Source: Acidimicrobiales bacterium
Lineage (GTDB): Bacteria; Actinomycetota; Acidimicrobiia; Acidimicrobiales; SZUA-35
NCBI GenBank assembly: GCA_024638815.1
Contig: JAHEJM010000018.1
Coordinates: 1-51,763, forward strand
Reading direction: 5' to 3'
Length of the DNA stretch: 51,763 nucleotides
Below the pieces are notes generated by a model, which did not search any database, was not told the DNA's origin, and saw only the letters and a list, made by a program, of their open reading frames with translations. Both the position numbers and the translations under genes were made by a program. Shown in pieces: positions 26,174-33,981 of the stretch (its first letter is position 1; every line of letters begins with the position of its first letter).

Positions 26174-26620
26174 ATGCCCGCCGGTACCGCCCTTTTGCTC
26201 ACGATCCACCTGGCCGCCACTGCGGCGATGGCCGGGCTGATCTGGTTCGTGCAAGTCAACCACTATCCCCTGTTCGACCGGATCGGCCCCGACAGTTTCG
26301 TGGTGTACGAACGGGAACACCAACGACTGACCTCATGGGTGGTCGGCCCATTCATGGCCGTCGAGGGTGTGACCGCCCTGCTCATCGCCGGCACCGAACT
26401 CGACACCGTGGGCGCCACATTGGCCATCGAGGGTCTGGTGCTGCTGGCCGTCATCCACGCCAGCACCGTGTTCCTCCAGGTGCCGGCCCACACCAGGCTC
26501 AGCGACGGCCACGATCCTGCCGTCGTCCGCCGGCTTGTTTCAACCAACTGGATCCGCACCATCGGCTGGTCGGCCCGTACCGTGGTGGCGGGGGCCATGA
26601 TCGTGGCGGCATCGACATGA
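26174..26620 (+). CDS. Small four-segment membrane protein
   Basis: 148 aa with four hydrophobic segments (~5-25, ~50-70, ~75-95, ~125-145). The first carries AATAAMAGLIWFVQVNHYPLF and the loop after it SFVVYEREHQRLTSWVV, reminiscent of DUF1772-like integral membrane proteins. An alternative in-frame ATG is at 26156; 26174 gives the more natural N-terminus. Function unknown. The stop lies inside a 22-bp tandem duplication. Confidence 0.6.
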   Translation: MPAGTALLLTIHLAATAAMAGLIWFVQVNHYPLFDRIGPDSFVVYEREHQRLTSWVVGPFMAVEGVTALLIAGTELDTVGATLAIEGLVLLAVIHASTVFLQVPAHTRLSDGHDPAVVRRLVSTNWIRTIGWSARTVVAGAMIVAAST

Positions 26621-26642
26621 GATCGTGGCGGCATCGAAATGA
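26599..26642 (+). repeat. 22-bp tandem duplication at a gene end
   Basis: Two head-to-tail copies of a 22-bp unit (26599-26620 and 26621-26642) beginning GATCGTGGCGGCATCGA differ by one base. The first copy contains the stop codon of the membrane protein; the second contains a duplicate, unused stop and adjoins the strong GAGGAGG ribosome binding site of the next gene. Confidence 0.85.
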
Positions 26643-26652
26643 GGAGGACCAC

Positions 26653-27423
26653 ATGACCAGGGCTGCGTCGACTCCACGGTTGCGAGATGATGGGGCGGAA
26701 GCCATCGCACGGCCGGTCATGGTGCAGCGCTGGGCCGACGTCACCTTCCTTCACTGGCGTTATGAACCCGAGGTCGTGCAAGCGCTGCTGCCCGACGACA
26801 TCACGGTCGAGACCTTCGACGGATCGGCCTGGGTGGCACTTGTGCCGTTCCGCATGGAGGACCTCGGCCTCCCCGGTCTGCCCCCGGTGCCGGGCTGGGG
26901 TACCTTCCCCGAGATCAACGTACGGACCTATGTCCGCCACGGCCCCCATCGGGGAGTCTGGTTCTTCTCCCTCGATATCGATTTGCTGGCTCCCACCGTG
27001 GTGGCTCGAACCGTCTACGGGCTCCCCTACTGCTACGGGCGGGCCGAACACGTTCGGGTCGGCGATGTGATCGTGAGCACCGGGCGCCGCCGCTGGCCCC
27101 GGCCGGCCGCCCACGAGCCCCAGCGGCAAGCCGGTCTCGAGCTGGCGGTGGAGATCATCGACCGAGACGACGGCCCCGTCGATCCCGAGCCCTTGGATCG
27201 GTTCCTCACCGACCGATGGAAGCTGCTCACGGCGAGCAGGCGGGGTACTGTGCGCTACGGCCGGGTCGACCACGATCCCTGGCCCCTGTACCGGGGTCGG
27301 CTCCGCCACCTGGACGAGTCACTGGTGGCGGCGGCCGGGCTTCCCGCTCCGAGCGGAGATCCCAACGTGATGTGGGCACCCTCGGTTGACGTCCGGGTTG
27401 ATCGACCCCGCCGGGCGTCGTAA
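26653..27423 (+). CDS. DUF2071 (YqjF-like) protein
   Basis: 256 aa. VQRWADVTFLHWRYEPEVV, LLPDDITVETFDGSAWVALVPF and FPEINVRTYV are the family signature, followed by GVWFFSLD, TVYGLPYCYG and a C-terminal half with WPLYRGRL. Start fixed by GAGGAGG six nt upstream of ATG 26653. Biochemical role unknown; the fold is related to acetoacetate decarboxylase-like proteins by family knowledge. Confidence 0.82.
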   Translation: MTRAASTPRLRDDGAEAIARPVMVQRWADVTFLHWRYEPEVVQALLPDDITVETFDGSAWVALVPFRMEDLGLPGLPPVPGWGTFPEINVRTYVRHGPHRGVWFFSLDIDLLAPTVVARTVYGLPYCYGRAEHVRVGDVIVSTGRRRWPRPAAHEPQRQAGLELAVEIIDRDDGPVDPEPLDRFLTDRWKLLTASRRGTVRYGRVDHDPWPLYRGRLRHLDESLVAAAGLPAPSGDPNVMWAPSVDVRVDRPRRAS

Positions 27424-27525
27424 CACTCGCCGGGATCGGTCCCGGCCGAACGATCAGGCTAAAGAACCTCTCGCTGCAACCGATCATCACCCCAGGTGGG
27501 TTCAGGCCGGTCCGAGAGGAACGTT

Positions 27526-28728
27526 GTGCACGACGATGATGGCAGTGAGGGGCTCAGAATCGGCTTCGTCACGGCCTTCCCGCCCGGCAGGAACAGCCTG
27601 AACGAGTTCGGGTGGCACTGCGTGACCAACCTTGCCGCCAAACCCGAGGTGGCGGAGATCGTACTTTTCGCCGACCAAACCGACGAGGGCCCGCCGAGTC
27701 CCGTGTCGGGAGTCGAGGCCAGGACCGCCTGGCGTTTCAACAGTGCTCTGAACCCTCTCAGAATCGCGTGGCACGTGGGTCGATCCCGGCCCGACGTTGT
27801 CATGTTCAACCTTCAGTTCGCCACCTTCGGAGACACCAAGATCGCCGGCGGGTTGGGTCTTCTGACCCCCCTGGTGCTGCGGCTCATGAAGGTGCCGACG
27901 GTCGTGATACTCCATAATCTCGTCGAGAACGTCGACATGCAGGATGCGGGGTTTGCCCGGTCATCGGTGATGGCTCGACTGCTCAAGGGGGCCGGCACCG
28001 CCCTGACCAAGGCCATACTCCGAGCCGACTATGTGGCGCTGACCATTCCCCGCTATGTCGAGTTGCTTCGCTCCAAATACGGCAGCGACAACGTGCTGCT
28101 CGCTCCTCACGGTGCCTTCGACGAGATCGACGAACCGACCTACGAACCGCCCCCCGGCACCAGGAAGGTACTCGCCTTCGGTAAGTGGGGAACCTACAAG
28201 ACGGTCGAGATCCTCATCGAGGCGTACCGCGAACTGCTGGAGCGGGGCTATGACGACGTGGGGATCGTCATCGCCGGAACCGACAGCCCGAACTCGCCCG
28301 GCTATCTGGCCGGGGTTCAGGCCGATTGTGCCGATCTGGCCGACGTGACGTTCCCCGGCTACGTCGCCGAGAACGATGTGCCTCGACTCTTCACCGAATC
28401 CGCCGTCACGGTCTTCCCCTACACATCGACAACCGGTAGCTCCGGTGTCCTCCACCAGGCCGGAAGCTTTGGTCGATGTGCCGTGCTTCCCTCCATCGGC
28501 GACTTCATCGAAGTCATCGAGGAGGAAGGATTCGTGGGTGAGTACTTCGAGCCCGGCGATGCCGGCAGCCTGGCCGATGCCCTGGCCAAACTGCTCGACG
28601 ACGACCGGCTCCGCCTGGAACAGGGCCGTCGCAACTTCGCCGCCGCCTCCGGGATCCCCATGGCCGAGGTCATGGATTGGCATCTGTTCCACATGCAGCG
28701 GATTCTCGACCAGCGGGCTCGGAAGTGA
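27526..28728 (+). CDS. Family-4-like glycosyltransferase
   Basis: 400 aa, GT-B fold. N-terminal Rossmann half starts RIGFVTAFPPGRNSLNEFGW; the C-terminal half has FGKWGTYKTVEILIEAY, VTFPGYVAENDVPRLFTES, FPYTSTTGSSGVLHQAGSFG and FEPGDAGSLADALAKLL, the donor-binding layout of GT4 retaining enzymes. Likely transfers a sugar in polysaccharide assembly. Start chosen at GTG 27526 with GAGAGGA five nt before it. First of ten nearly gapless + strand genes; its stop overlaps the next start (GTGA 28725-28728). Confidence 0.85.
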   Translation: MHDDDGSEGLRIGFVTAFPPGRNSLNEFGWHCVTNLAAKPEVAEIVLFADQTDEGPPSPVSGVEARTAWRFNSALNPLRIAWHVGRSRPDVVMFNLQFATFGDTKIAGGLGLLTPLVLRLMKVPTVVILHNLVENVDMQDAGFARSSVMARLLKGAGTALTKAILRADYVALTIPRYVELLRSKYGSDNVLLAPHGAFDEIDEPTYEPPPGTRKVLAFGKWGTYKTVEILIEAYRELLERGYDDVGIVIAGTDSPNSPGYLAGVQADCADLADVTFPGYVAENDVPRLFTESAVTVFPYTSTTGSSGVLHQAGSFGRCAVLPSIGDFIEVIEEEGFVGEYFEPGDAGSLADALAKLLDDDRLRLEQGRRNFAAASGIPMAEVMDWHLFHMQRILDQRARK

Positions 28729-29597
28729 ACAAGATCGACACCGCCCACGCTCCGGCGCCGACGGCCGAAGCACTTGGCTTGACCTCGGGCTCCGAGGAAC
28801 TGGAGCGCTACCGAACGTGGGCCACGACATCGCTCGGTGTCGATCCGGTGATCTCGGTCGTGATCCCGGCCTTCAACGAGGAGGAACGTATCCTCCCGAC
28901 CATTGGTGCCATCGCCTCACATCTGTGCAGTAGGGGGGAACCGTGGGAACTGATCATCAGCGACGATGGAAGCACGGATCGTACCCGTGAGATCGTCGGT
29001 GAGCTCGGTCTCGCCAACACCACAGTGATCGAGACTGCCGTGAACACCGGAAAAGGCGGTGCCGTCCGCCGCGGCGTGCAGGCGGCACGCGGCCACTACA
29101 TTCTCTTCGCCGACGCCGACCAGGCAACGCCGATCGAACAGTTCGGCCTTCTTCTCGATCCCGTCCGCTCCGGCGAGGCCGACATCGCCGTCGGCTCACG
29201 GGCCGCCACCGGTGCCGACGTAATCGGCAAATCGCGTGGTCGGCGACTTCTGTCGGAAGGCCTCCGACACATCGTACGCATCGGCTTCGGCCTATCCCAT
29301 CACGACACGCAATGCGGTTTCAAACTGTTCAGCCGGGATGCCGCCGACCGCCTCTTCCCGGTTCAGCGGATCAACGGTTTCTCGTTCGATCTCGAGCTGC
29401 TTTTCATTGCCAGCCGCTCCGGGCTTCGGGTCACCGAGGTTGCAGTCAGATGGTTCGACTCGCCCGGGTCAACGGTCCAGGGTGGGCGCGACACTGTGCG
29501 ATTCCTGCGAGATCTGGGCCGAATCCGTCTGAATGACGCACTCGGCCGCTACGGCGGAGCATGCCGGCCGACGGCGGGGCAGACAGAAGGAGACTGA
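28725..29597 (+). CDS. Family-2 glycosyltransferase (polyprenyl-phosphate sugar synthase type)
   Basis: 290 aa, GT-A fold. VVIPAFNEEERI (~45-56), DDGSTDRT (~80-87) and the metal-binding DAD (130-132), then GSRAATGA, DTQCGFKLF and VAVRWFDSPGS, the pattern of DPM1/ALG5-like enzymes that load a sugar on a polyprenyl phosphate. No membrane segment visible, so probably membrane-associated from the cytosol. Co-translated with the upstream glycosyltransferase and only 2 nt from the STAS gene, tying sugar transfer to the signalling genes. Confidence 0.85.
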   Translation: MNKIDTAHAPAPTAEALGLTSGSEELERYRTWATTSLGVDPVISVVIPAFNEEERILPTIGAIASHLCSRGEPWELIISDDGSTDRTREIVGELGLANTTVIETAVNTGKGGAVRRGVQAARGHYILFADADQATPIEQFGLLLDPVRSGEADIAVGSRAATGADVIGKSRGRRLLSEGLRHIVRIGFGLSHHDTQCGFKLFSRDAADRLFPVQRINGFSFDLELLFIASRSGLRVTEVAVRWFDSPGSTVQGGRDTVRFLRDLGRIRLNDALGRYGGACRPTAGQTEGD

Positions 29598-29599
29598 CC

Positions 29600-29938
29600 G
29601 TGCATCTCGACATCGAGACCGTGGGAACCGGCAATCAGGTGTCAATGGTTCTCGCCGGACGATTCGACGCTCACGAGGCCGACCCGGTTCTGACCGGGCT
29701 CAATCGGCTGCTCGACAACGGTGCCAGGATCATCGGGCTCGACCTGCAAAAGGTCGAGTTCATCGACTCCACCGGCCTCGCCGTGTTGACCAGAGTCATG
29801 AAGCGGGCCCGGGAACTGGGGGGTGACCTGGTTCTGGTCGCCCCGTCCACGCCGGTCCGCGTCATCCTGGAACTCACCGCGCTCGACCGAGCATTCGTCA
29901 TTCGAGATTCCGGTCCCGGTGTTCCCCTCGACCGCTGA
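29600..29938 (+). CDS. STAS-domain anti-anti-sigma-type protein 1
   Basis: 112 aa, single STAS domain. The phospho-site motif is EFIDSTGLAVL, with the Ser that anti-sigma-type kinases phosphorylate. Start at GTG 29600 with GAAGGAGA upstream. It lies immediately before a SpoIIE phosphatase, its expected activator. Part of a partner-switch set with the ATPase and the second STAS protein. Confidence 0.88.
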   Translation: MHLDIETVGTGNQVSMVLAGRFDAHEADPVLTGLNRLLDNGARIIGLDLQKVEFIDSTGLAVLTRVMKRARELGGDLVLVAPSTPVRVILELTALDRAFVIRDSGPGVPLDR

Positions 29939-29945
29939 CCAAGCA

Positions 29946-31457
29946 ATGAGTGTGGACCAATCGACCACCGTGCTCCACGTCCTTCCTGCCGTGTTCAACG
30001 ACATCCGGGAGGAGCTGGACCACATCTCCGGGGCCTGGCTGGCCGCCGGGGCCGAGTGTGTCCTCGTCGATCGTGCCGGTCTCCACTTCCTGCTCGCCGG
30101 CAACCCAACCTGGAGTTCGTCCCGTGTCGAGGCCGACCTCGAAGTCTTCGACCCGGTGGCGACATTGGTCGTCGAGGGCGTCGGGCCGGGCTGGGCCCAG
30201 ACCCGCCTGTCGGCCGACGCTCGCATGTTGGATCGACTTGCCACCACCAGATCCCAGTTGTCCCACACGACCGCGGCGTTGGTGGAAGCCAATGATCAGG
30301 CCTTGGCCTTCCACCGATTGGCCACGAGCTCGACGACATCACTTGGGCTCGTCGACATCATGCACGACCTTGCCGACGAGGCCCACCGGCTGACCGGTGC
30401 GCCGGCAATCGCCATTCTGGCTCCCGACTCCCCCATCGTGCTGGCGGGCGACCACGATCTGGGCAAGACCCTTCTCGACATGGTCCATGCCGAGGCCATG
30501 TCCGAATCCGGCGTGATCCGTCGGGTTTCGAGTGGCCTGACCCACGACGTGCTGGTCACCCCGATAGGCCATGACGAACCGGGCCTCTTGATCGTGGCCG
30601 GTCCGGCCGATGGCCGCATTCACAGCCCGACCCGCAAGCTGGCGGCGGCCATCGCCGGTCATCTCGGCGGGCTGATGAAGCGTGCCCGGTCCCACCAACA
30701 GGAACTGGCCGACGCCAGACTGCGTCATGAGGTGGAAGCGGCGTCGTTCCTTGCCGCCCAGGTTCTGCCCCGTCGCAGCCCGGCCGTTCCCGGACTCGAC
30801 CTGTACGCTCGAAACCAACCGGCTCGGTTGGCCAGCGGCGACTACTACACCTGGACCATGACCCGACACGGACTTGTGTTCGCGGTCGGTGATGTCTCGG
30901 GCAAGGGCCTCCCGGCCGCTCTGGTCATGACGATGTTGTCGACGGCCACCACCGCCGCCGCCCACCGTGACAACACCGGGAATCCGGCGGTGATCCTTGC
31001 CGAAATCAGTGCCGACGTGTACGACTATCTGTCCGATTCGGGCGTGTTCGTCACAACCGTCATCGGTGTGTGGGAGCCGGAGTCCGGCGTCGTGTCCATC
31101 GTCAACGCCGGCCATTCGCCCGTTCTGTTCAACCAGCAGGGCTGCGTCGAGCCGGTTCCACCCCACGTGCCGCCTCTCGGCGTGCTGCCCGACGTCAGCG
31201 CCAACGCCGTATCGTTCGAACTAGTACCGAATGATCTTCTGCTGATCGGATCGGATGGGTTGGTGGAACAGGCTGACGGCGACGGTCTTCAGTTCGGACA
31301 GGATCGTTTGGCCGGGGCTGTGGCCGCCAACCAAGGGCGAACGGCGGCCGAGCTGGTCGAGAAGCTGTTCGTGCTGGTGGAATCCCACTGCGGCCCACAA
31401 CCGCAGGACGATGATCGCACCCTTTTGGTGGTACGTCGGACGGGGGCGAGACGGTGA
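29946..31457 (+). CDS. GAF-PP2C (SpoIIE-type) phosphatase
   Basis: 503 aa, soluble. An N-terminal segment (~1-85) of unclear fold, a predicted coiled coil (~90-125), a GAF-like sensor region (~130-250) and a SpoIIE/RsbU-type PP2C domain (~285-500). Metal-site motifs: SGDYYTW (Asp299), GDVSGKGLPAALVM (Asp316), AGHSP and a final QDDDRTLLVV. The usual GGDfyD is SGDYYT here, so its second Asp is Thr. Predicted to dephosphorylate one or both neighbouring STAS proteins in response to a ligand at the GAF or N-terminal domain. Confidence 0.9.
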   Translation: MSVDQSTTVLHVLPAVFNDIREELDHISGAWLAAGAECVLVDRAGLHFLLAGNPTWSSSRVEADLEVFDPVATLVVEGVGPGWAQTRLSADARMLDRLATTRSQLSHTTAALVEANDQALAFHRLATSSTTSLGLVDIMHDLADEAHRLTGAPAIAILAPDSPIVLAGDHDLGKTLLDMVHAEAMSESGVIRRVSSGLTHDVLVTPIGHDEPGLLIVAGPADGRIHSPTRKLAAAIAGHLGGLMKRARSHQQELADARLRHEVEAASFLAAQVLPRRSPAVPGLDLYARNQPARLASGDYYTWTMTRHGLVFAVGDVSGKGLPAALVMTMLSTATTAAAHRDNTGNPAVILAEISADVYDYLSDSGVFVTTVIGVWEPESGVVSIVNAGHSPVLFNQQGCVEPVPPHVPPLGVLPDVSANAVSFELVPNDLLLIGSDGLVEQADGDGLQFGQDRLAGAVAANQGRTAAELVEKLFVLVESHCGPQPQDDDRTLLVVRRTGARR

Positions 31458-31918
31458 GGCTCCGTGATCCGGTGGAACTCGTCCTGCCCGCCACCACGTT
31501 GTCGACCCGGATCATCGGGCCCTGGTTGAAGGCCGTACTCGAAGTCGGCCATGGGCCGGAGCTGGCGACCGACCTGGGATCAAGAGCCGAGCTGGCCCTG
31601 GTCGAGCTGTGCAACAACGTCGTAGTGCACGGATACGGGGAGGAGGGTGGCCGTATAGGCCTGGTCGCCCGAGTCGACGACGACGGTCTCACGGTCACCG
31701 TTGTGGACTCCTGCCCTGAGTTCGATCCCGCCACGGTGGCCGAACCCGAGCAGGTCCAGGTCCACGGATACGGCCTCATGATCATACGGAAACTGACCGA
31801 TGGGTTCGATGTCGGCCGCGAAGACGGCAGGAACCGGTGGCGGTTGCGGTTTACCACCTCGCAACCGACCCAGGTCGGGCCAGGAAGCGAAAAGAGGATT
31901 GCACATGGAGATCCGTAG
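31454..31918 (+). CDS. Anti-sigma-type serine kinase (HATPase_c_2)
   Basis: 154 aa, GHKL ATPase of the RsbW/SpoIIAB type. N-box AELALVELCNNVVVHGY (Asn54/55) and G-boxes VDSCPEFDP and HGYGLMIIRKL. It would phosphorylate STAS proteins and bind a partner protein. Start GTG overlaps the phosphatase stop (GTGA 31454-31457). No sigma factor is encoded in the window, so its target lies elsewhere or is not a sigma factor. Confidence 0.88.
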   Translation: MRLRDPVELVLPATTLSTRIIGPWLKAVLEVGHGPELATDLGSRAELALVELCNNVVVHGYGEEGGRIGLVARVDDDGLTVTVVDSCPEFDPATVAEPEQVQVHGYGLMIIRKLTDGFDVGREDGRNRWRLRFTTSQPTQVGPGSEKRIAHGDP

Positions 31919-32222
31919 CACGAGTTCCACCATCACGGTTGGACGAGTTATCGTCGACGGTCGCCTCGACGCCACCAGCGCACCGGATCTGCGACGTGCC
32001 CTCACCGACCATGTGGACCGAGGCATCGTCGATCTCGTCGTCGACCTGGCCGCCGTCACCTTCATCGACTCGGCCGGTCTGGCCGCCCTGGTCAGTGGGA
32101 TGAAGCGCTTGAGGCAGGACGGCGGCGACCTCAGACTGGTTCGACCGGCGACGGCCGACGCGTTCCGGGTGTTCGAATTGACCCGATTCGATCGGGTCTT
32201 TCGTTTCACCGAAGCCAACTAG
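31905..32222 (+). CDS. STAS-domain anti-anti-sigma-type protein 2
   Basis: 105 aa. A second STAS domain with phospho-site TFIDSAGLAALVSG and the usual C-terminal helix. The ATG (31905) lies 14 bp inside the 3' end of the ATPase gene, with AAAGAGGA as ribosome binding site. Similar in layout to STAS 1 but clearly diverged, so the two may answer different inputs or act in series. Confidence 0.9.
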   Translation: MEIRSTSSTITVGRVIVDGRLDATSAPDLRRALTDHVDRGIVDLVVDLAAVTFIDSAGLAALVSGMKRLRQDGGDLRLVRPATADAFRVFELTRFDRVFRFTEAN

Positions 32223-32238
32223 ACCGGCGGCGCCGACC

Positions 32239-32631
32239 GTGTCCAGAACCACAGTTCTCGTCGTCGACGATGATGATGTCACCCGCCTCGTGCTCCGCCA
32301 TCAGCTGGGCAGACTCGGACACGACGTGATCGAGGCCGGCGGCCCGGTCGAGGCACTCGCCATCCTGTCGGGCACGCGGGTGGATCTGATCATCAGCGAT
32401 CACGACATGCCGGGGATGAGTGGACTCGAGCTCCGCGGGCGCCTCGGCCCCGACCTCGGCGTACCATTCGTCCTGTTGACGGGGTTCGCCGATGCCGACG
32501 AGCTCGGCGGCGCGACCGGCGCGTTGAGTACGACAGCGGCCTTCCTGACCAAGCCGGTGTCGAGTCCGGCTCTCGGCACCCTACTCACCCGACTACTCTC
32601 CGAGGAGGCGCCGGATGCCGAGGACTCCTGA
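32239..32631 (+). CDS. Single-domain response regulator (CheY-like)
   Basis: 130 aa receiver domain. Acidic pocket DDDD (10-13), phospho-acceptor Asp54 (IISDHDMPGMSG), Thr81 and Lys105 (FLTKPV). No output domain, so it works by protein contact or as a phosphate shuttle. GTG start. A 17-nt overlap with the next gene suggests tight coupling. Confidence 0.92.
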   Translation: MSRTTVLVVDDDDVTRLVLRHQLGRLGHDVIEAGGPVEALAILSGTRVDLIISDHDMPGMSGLELRGRLGPDLGVPFVLLTGFADADELGGATGALSTTAAFLTKPVSSPALGTLLTRLLSEEAPDAEDS

Positions 32632-33451
32632 TCCTCGGACACCGCTCGGGGTGGCGGCCCGGCAACCAGTGTCCGGTGCTGTCCTCGTTGTCGAGGACAG
32701 CACCGAATCGCAGCTTGTGGTGGCAGCCCAGTTGGAACACCTCGGCTACGAGTTCGAGATCGTGGACAATGGCGAGGCGGCGCTCGATGCCCTGGGACGA
32801 TCCCGGTTTTCGATTGCGCTGGTCGACTGGCATCTGCCCGGGATGGACGGTCTCGAGATGATTCGTCGCCTTCGGGAAAGGGAACGACGACATGACCGAC
32901 CCAGAACCTCGGTTGTGTCGCTGACCGCACGAAGCATGCCCGGTGACATCGAGGCCTGCCTGTCGGCCGGCGCCGACGAGCATCTGGCCAAACCGGCAGG
33001 CCTCGCCGAGCTCGGGAGCGTCCTGCGCCGATTCGGGAACGAGTCAACCGACCATGAGTCGGCCACCCCGGACACCACCGGGCCCGGTCCATCCACCGGC
33101 CAGGTCATCGACACAGCCACCCTCGATCGGTTGCTGGCCGACATCGGCGACGCCGACGTCTTCCGTACGGTGGTTCGCACCTACCTCGACCAAATGCCAC
33201 AGCGGCTCGCCACCTTGGCCCAGGCCCGGCGGCAAGGAGCCCAAGCCGTTCTGAGCGCGGCCCATTCACTGAGGGGAACCAGCGCCACCCTCGGCGCGTC
33301 GAGACTGACCGAGACGGCGGCGACATTCGAGGCCGATGCCAGGCTGGGTCGCTGCGGTTCGCCCGACGCGCTGCACGAGCTCGAACAGTTGGCTCGACTC
33401 ACCTCTCAGGCCATGGAGCAGTTCATCGATGCGATTGGAGCCGAACGATGA
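32615..33451 (+). CDS. Receiver-Hpt phosphorelay protein
   Basis: 278 aa. Receiver domain (~20-140) with VVEDS (25-29), phospho-acceptor Asp71 (LVDWHLPGMDGLE), Thr104 and Lys126; a linker rich in Thr/Pro/Ser; then an Hpt domain (~165-275) whose phospho-His is His217 in AAHSLRGTSATLGA. The His-x-x-Lys-Gly of many Hpt domains is His-Ser-Leu-Arg-Gly. It can receive phosphate on Asp71 from the kinase encoded downstream and pass it on from His217, perhaps to the single receiver. Confidence 0.92.
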   Translation: MPRTPDPRTPLGVAARQPVSGAVLVVEDSTESQLVVAAQLEHLGYEFEIVDNGEAALDALGRSRFSIALVDWHLPGMDGLEMIRRLRERERRHDRPRTSVVSLTARSMPGDIEACLSAGADEHLAKPAGLAELGSVLRRFGNESTDHESATPDTTGPGPSTGQVIDTATLDRLLADIGDADVFRTVVRTYLDQMPQRLATLAQARRQGAQAVLSAAHSLRGTSATLGASRLTETAATFEADARLGRCGSPDALHELEQLARLTSQAMEQFIDAIGAER

Positions 33452-33981
33452 AGGGTGTGTTGTTCAATGTCGTTCAAGAGGTGGTTGAGGAGACCTACGG
33501 CGAGGACACATGGGATGACCTGTTGGACGACGCCGGACTCGAAGGCGCCTATACCGCCCTTGGCGACTACCCCGACCACGAGTTGGTAGCACTGGTCGCC
33601 GCTGCGTCACTCAGAACCGGACTCGGCCCGGACGCCGTGCTCCGGACCGTCGGTCGTCTCGCCTTACCAAGGCTTCTGGATCGTCTGCCCCCGACGGTAC
33701 CGCTGGCCGACGAACCGATGGCGTTTGTCCGCAGTGTCAACGACATCATCCATCCCGAGGTTCTCAAGCTGTATCCGGCCTCACACCCCCCGGTCTTCGA
33801 CTGTAAGGACGACGGCGACGGTCTGATGGTCCGCTACCGATCGACCCGTAGGCTTCCGGATCTCGCTCATGGCTTGTTGGAGGCCGTGGACGACCACTTC
33901 GAGCAATCGGTTTCCGTCGAGCGCATCGCCGACGACGACGAAGCCAACGCCGTGTTCCTCGTCCGGGTCGGCGAAGCGTGA
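33448..33981 (+). CDS. H-NOX haem-based gas sensor (HNOB)
   Basis: 177 aa, the full H-NOX length. MKGVLFNVVQEVVEETYGED is the family N-terminus. The proximal haem ligand is His102 (NDIIHPEVLKLYP), the distal pocket proline region is HPPVFD (113-118), and the propionate-binding YxSxR motif is Tyr130, Ser132, Arg134. The Tyr that stabilises O2 in oxygen-binding H-NOX (near position 140) is absent, predicting a nitric-oxide-selective sensor. Overlaps the receiver-Hpt gene by ATGA and the kinase gene by GTGA, the classic H-NOX/kinase pairing. Confidence 0.95.
   Translation: MKGVLFNVVQEVVEETYGEDTWDDLLDDAGLEGAYTALGDYPDHELVALVAAASLRTGLGPDAVLRTVGRLALPRLLDRLPPTVPLADEPMAFVRSVNDIIHPEVLKLYPASHPPVFDCKDDGDGLMVRYRSTRRLPDLAHGLLEAVDDHFEQSVSVERIADDDEANAVFLVRVGEA

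Noticed and set aside
26035-26652. Upstream extension of the DUF2071 frame
   Set aside because: Overlaps the small membrane protein in another frame and is Arg/Gly-rich; the ribosome binding site at 26641 fixes the start at 26653.
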